22,860 nt of DNA from DATAMF01 sp964472565 (GTDB lineage: Bacteria > Chloroflexota > Anaerolineae > Aggregatilineales > Aggregatilineaceae), in assembly GCA_964472565.1 (NCBI GenBank), contig CAYYNB010000093.1, positions 1 through 22,860 on the forward strand. The letters run 5' to 3'. Every line of letters starts with the position of its first letter. Position 1 is the stretch's first letter. A model generated the notes under the pieces. That model did not search any database. It saw only the letters and a program-made list of their open reading frames with translations, and had not been told where the DNA came from. The position numbers were made by a program, and so were the translations under genes. Positions 22,727-22,860 of this stretch are shown here, piece by piece.

Positions 22727-22860
22727 TTTATGCGCCAGAAGTCACCGTGGATTAGCGATAAGTGACACTATCTACAGCGTAAGGCTCCTGTTAGTGTGAA
22801 CCTATAGATTTTGTTGAAAAACTCAAAGGAGGTAAAAAGGAGTAGAGTAGAAAGGAAAAG

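Noticed and set aside
1..22860. CRISPR arrays, insertion sequences, prophage genes, attachment sites
   Set aside because: No regularly spaced long repeats, transposase motifs or integrase were seen anywhere in the window.

Overview
The window looks like a draft or metagenome-assembled contig of a GC-rich Chloroflexota bacterium, probably Anaerolineae-like. This rests on indirect signs: two membrane-anchored Ser/Thr kinases beside a cyclic-nucleotide-gated PP2C-type phosphatase, a peroxiredoxin with an in-frame UGA, G/C-rich hairpin repeats between genes, and mixed ATG/GTG/TTG starts behind good Shine-Dalgarno sites. A run of ten Ns at 3092-3101 marks a scaffold join. There are no rRNA, tRNA, CRISPR or IS features.

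Layout. 1-730: a GlcG/HbpS-like protein followed by hairpin repeats. 732-2932: an AT-richer accessory patch on the minus strand with a PD-(D/E)XK-like protein and a Fic protein; the Fic leader carries five 12-bp repeats. 2933-3202: repeat-rich DNA around the gap. 3203-5507: a TetR repressor and a DHA2 drug exporter, each behind a near-identical 18-bp palindrome. 5511-7343: an EVE-like/nuclease fusion that may restrict modified DNA, and an MBL hydrolase. 7491-8636: a secreted protein and a 64-aa protein on its own compact transcription unit. 8635-10401: a DUF4919-like protein, a probable structured leader or small RNA, and a double GNAT acetyltransferase. 10486-12461: an aldehyde dehydrogenase convergent with a haem-binding protein. 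12522-15657: a peroxiredoxin divergent from an SDR, TetR, methyltransferase series. 15798-22726: a minus-strand signalling block made of an exported MBL protein, two kinases, a secreted repeat protein and a cNMP-binding/PP2C phosphatase.

The strongest observation is the peroxiredoxin at 12575-13291. Its reading frame is interrupted by UGA exactly where the peroxidatic cysteine belongs, and a SECIS-like hairpin follows immediately, so it is very probably a selenoprotein. The canonical resolving cysteine is also absent (GEVMPAGW instead of GEVCPAGW). Other candidates for new biology are the 12-bp TGTCC iterons over the fic start, the EVE/nuclease fusion, and the leader with a terminator and a three-codon ORF in front of the GNAT gene. 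Gene functions are assigned by recognising motifs in the translations; no database search was possible.
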